This document shows positions 14,295 to 14,417 of a stretch of 14,417 nt of DNA, piece after piece. Where the stretch lies: the NCBI GenBank assembly GCA_015487985.1, contig WFOP01000004.1:1-14417 (forward strand), given 5' to 3'. Position 1 is the stretch's first letter; every line of letters starts with the position of its first letter. The DNA is from Hyphomicrobiales bacterium. GTDB lineage: Bacteria > Pseudomonadota > Alphaproteobacteria > Rhizobiales > Devosiaceae. The notes under the pieces were generated by a model. That model did no database searches. It was not told the DNA's origin and was given only the letters and a program-made list of their open reading frames with translations. Position numbers and translations under genes: made by a program.

Positions 14295-14417
14295 ATGGAG
14301 AGCATCGGCCAGACCCTGTTCGAAGCGGCAGACAGCGTGCGCAAAAATGCCCATGCGCCCTATTCCGGTTTTTTTGTCGGCGCGGCAATTCTCGCCGACG
14401 ACGGTAATATCTATGCC
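14295..14417 (+). CDS. cdd: cytidine deaminase, N-terminal part (partial)
   Basis: The first 41 codons of a gene that runs off the window. RKNAHAPYSGFFVGAAILADDG (residues 16-37) is the conserved N-terminal block of cytidine deaminase (APYS.F.VGAA); the zinc ligands (HAE and PC..C) lie beyond the end. The enzyme hydrolyses cytidine and deoxycytidine to uridine and deoxyuridine in the cytoplasm. GGGAG at 14282-14286 lies 8 bases before the ATG. Its place directly after the importer genes indicates that pyrimidine nucleosides are among the imported substrates, an inference from context. Further salvage genes may follow. Confidence 0.92.
   Translation, partial: MESIGQTLFEAADSVRKNAHAPYSGFFVGAAILADDGNIYA

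Overview
The window looks like chromosomal DNA from an alphaproteobacterium. The clues are an Entner-Doudoroff edd end, stop-to-start operon packing, ABC importers of the YnjBCD and BMP/nucleoside types, and moderately GC-rich DNA with many GGG and CCC codons. Species cannot be given from this sequence alone. I see no rRNA, tRNA, CRISPR array, insertion sequence or phage gene.

Layout. (1) 1-246: 3' end of edd (6-phosphogluconate dehydratase). (2) 391-987: a small unrecognised lipoprotein with a TTG start. (3) 1030-4741, minus strand: a three-gene operon, read from 4741 downwards. It encodes a soluble helical protein (395 aa), a single-pass membrane protein (315 aa) and a long coiled-coil protein (507 aa) with an Arg/Ser/Gly-rich tail. 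I cannot assign a function; this is the best candidate here for an undescribed system. (4) 4893-5498, plus strand: a CoxG/SRPBCC-like protein with an unusual acidic insertion and no CO dehydrogenase genes nearby. (5) 5580-9303: a complete ABC importer of the YnjBCD type: periplasmic binding protein, fused two-domain permease, ATPase. A 19-bp tandem duplication lies at the permease/ATPase junction. (6) 9454-14417: a BMP-family nucleoside importer (binding protein, double ATPase, two permeases) followed by the start of cdd (cytidine deaminase), which runs off the window.

How the genes fit together. The last block is a coherent uptake-and-salvage unit: the binding protein captures nucleosides in the periplasm, the double ATPase and two permeases import them, and cytidine deaminase processes (deoxy)cytidine. 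Every junction of this block has an inverted repeat close by (leader, start of the ATPase gene, end of the ATPase gene, permease/permease, permease/cdd). This hints at RNA-level tuning of subunit amounts. The YnjBCD block is a separate importer of unknown substrate. The minus-strand trio and the CoxG-like gene diverge from a shared 151-bp intergenic region.

No gene-free stretch exceeds 300 bases; the longest are 247-390, 4742-4892 and 9304-9453.
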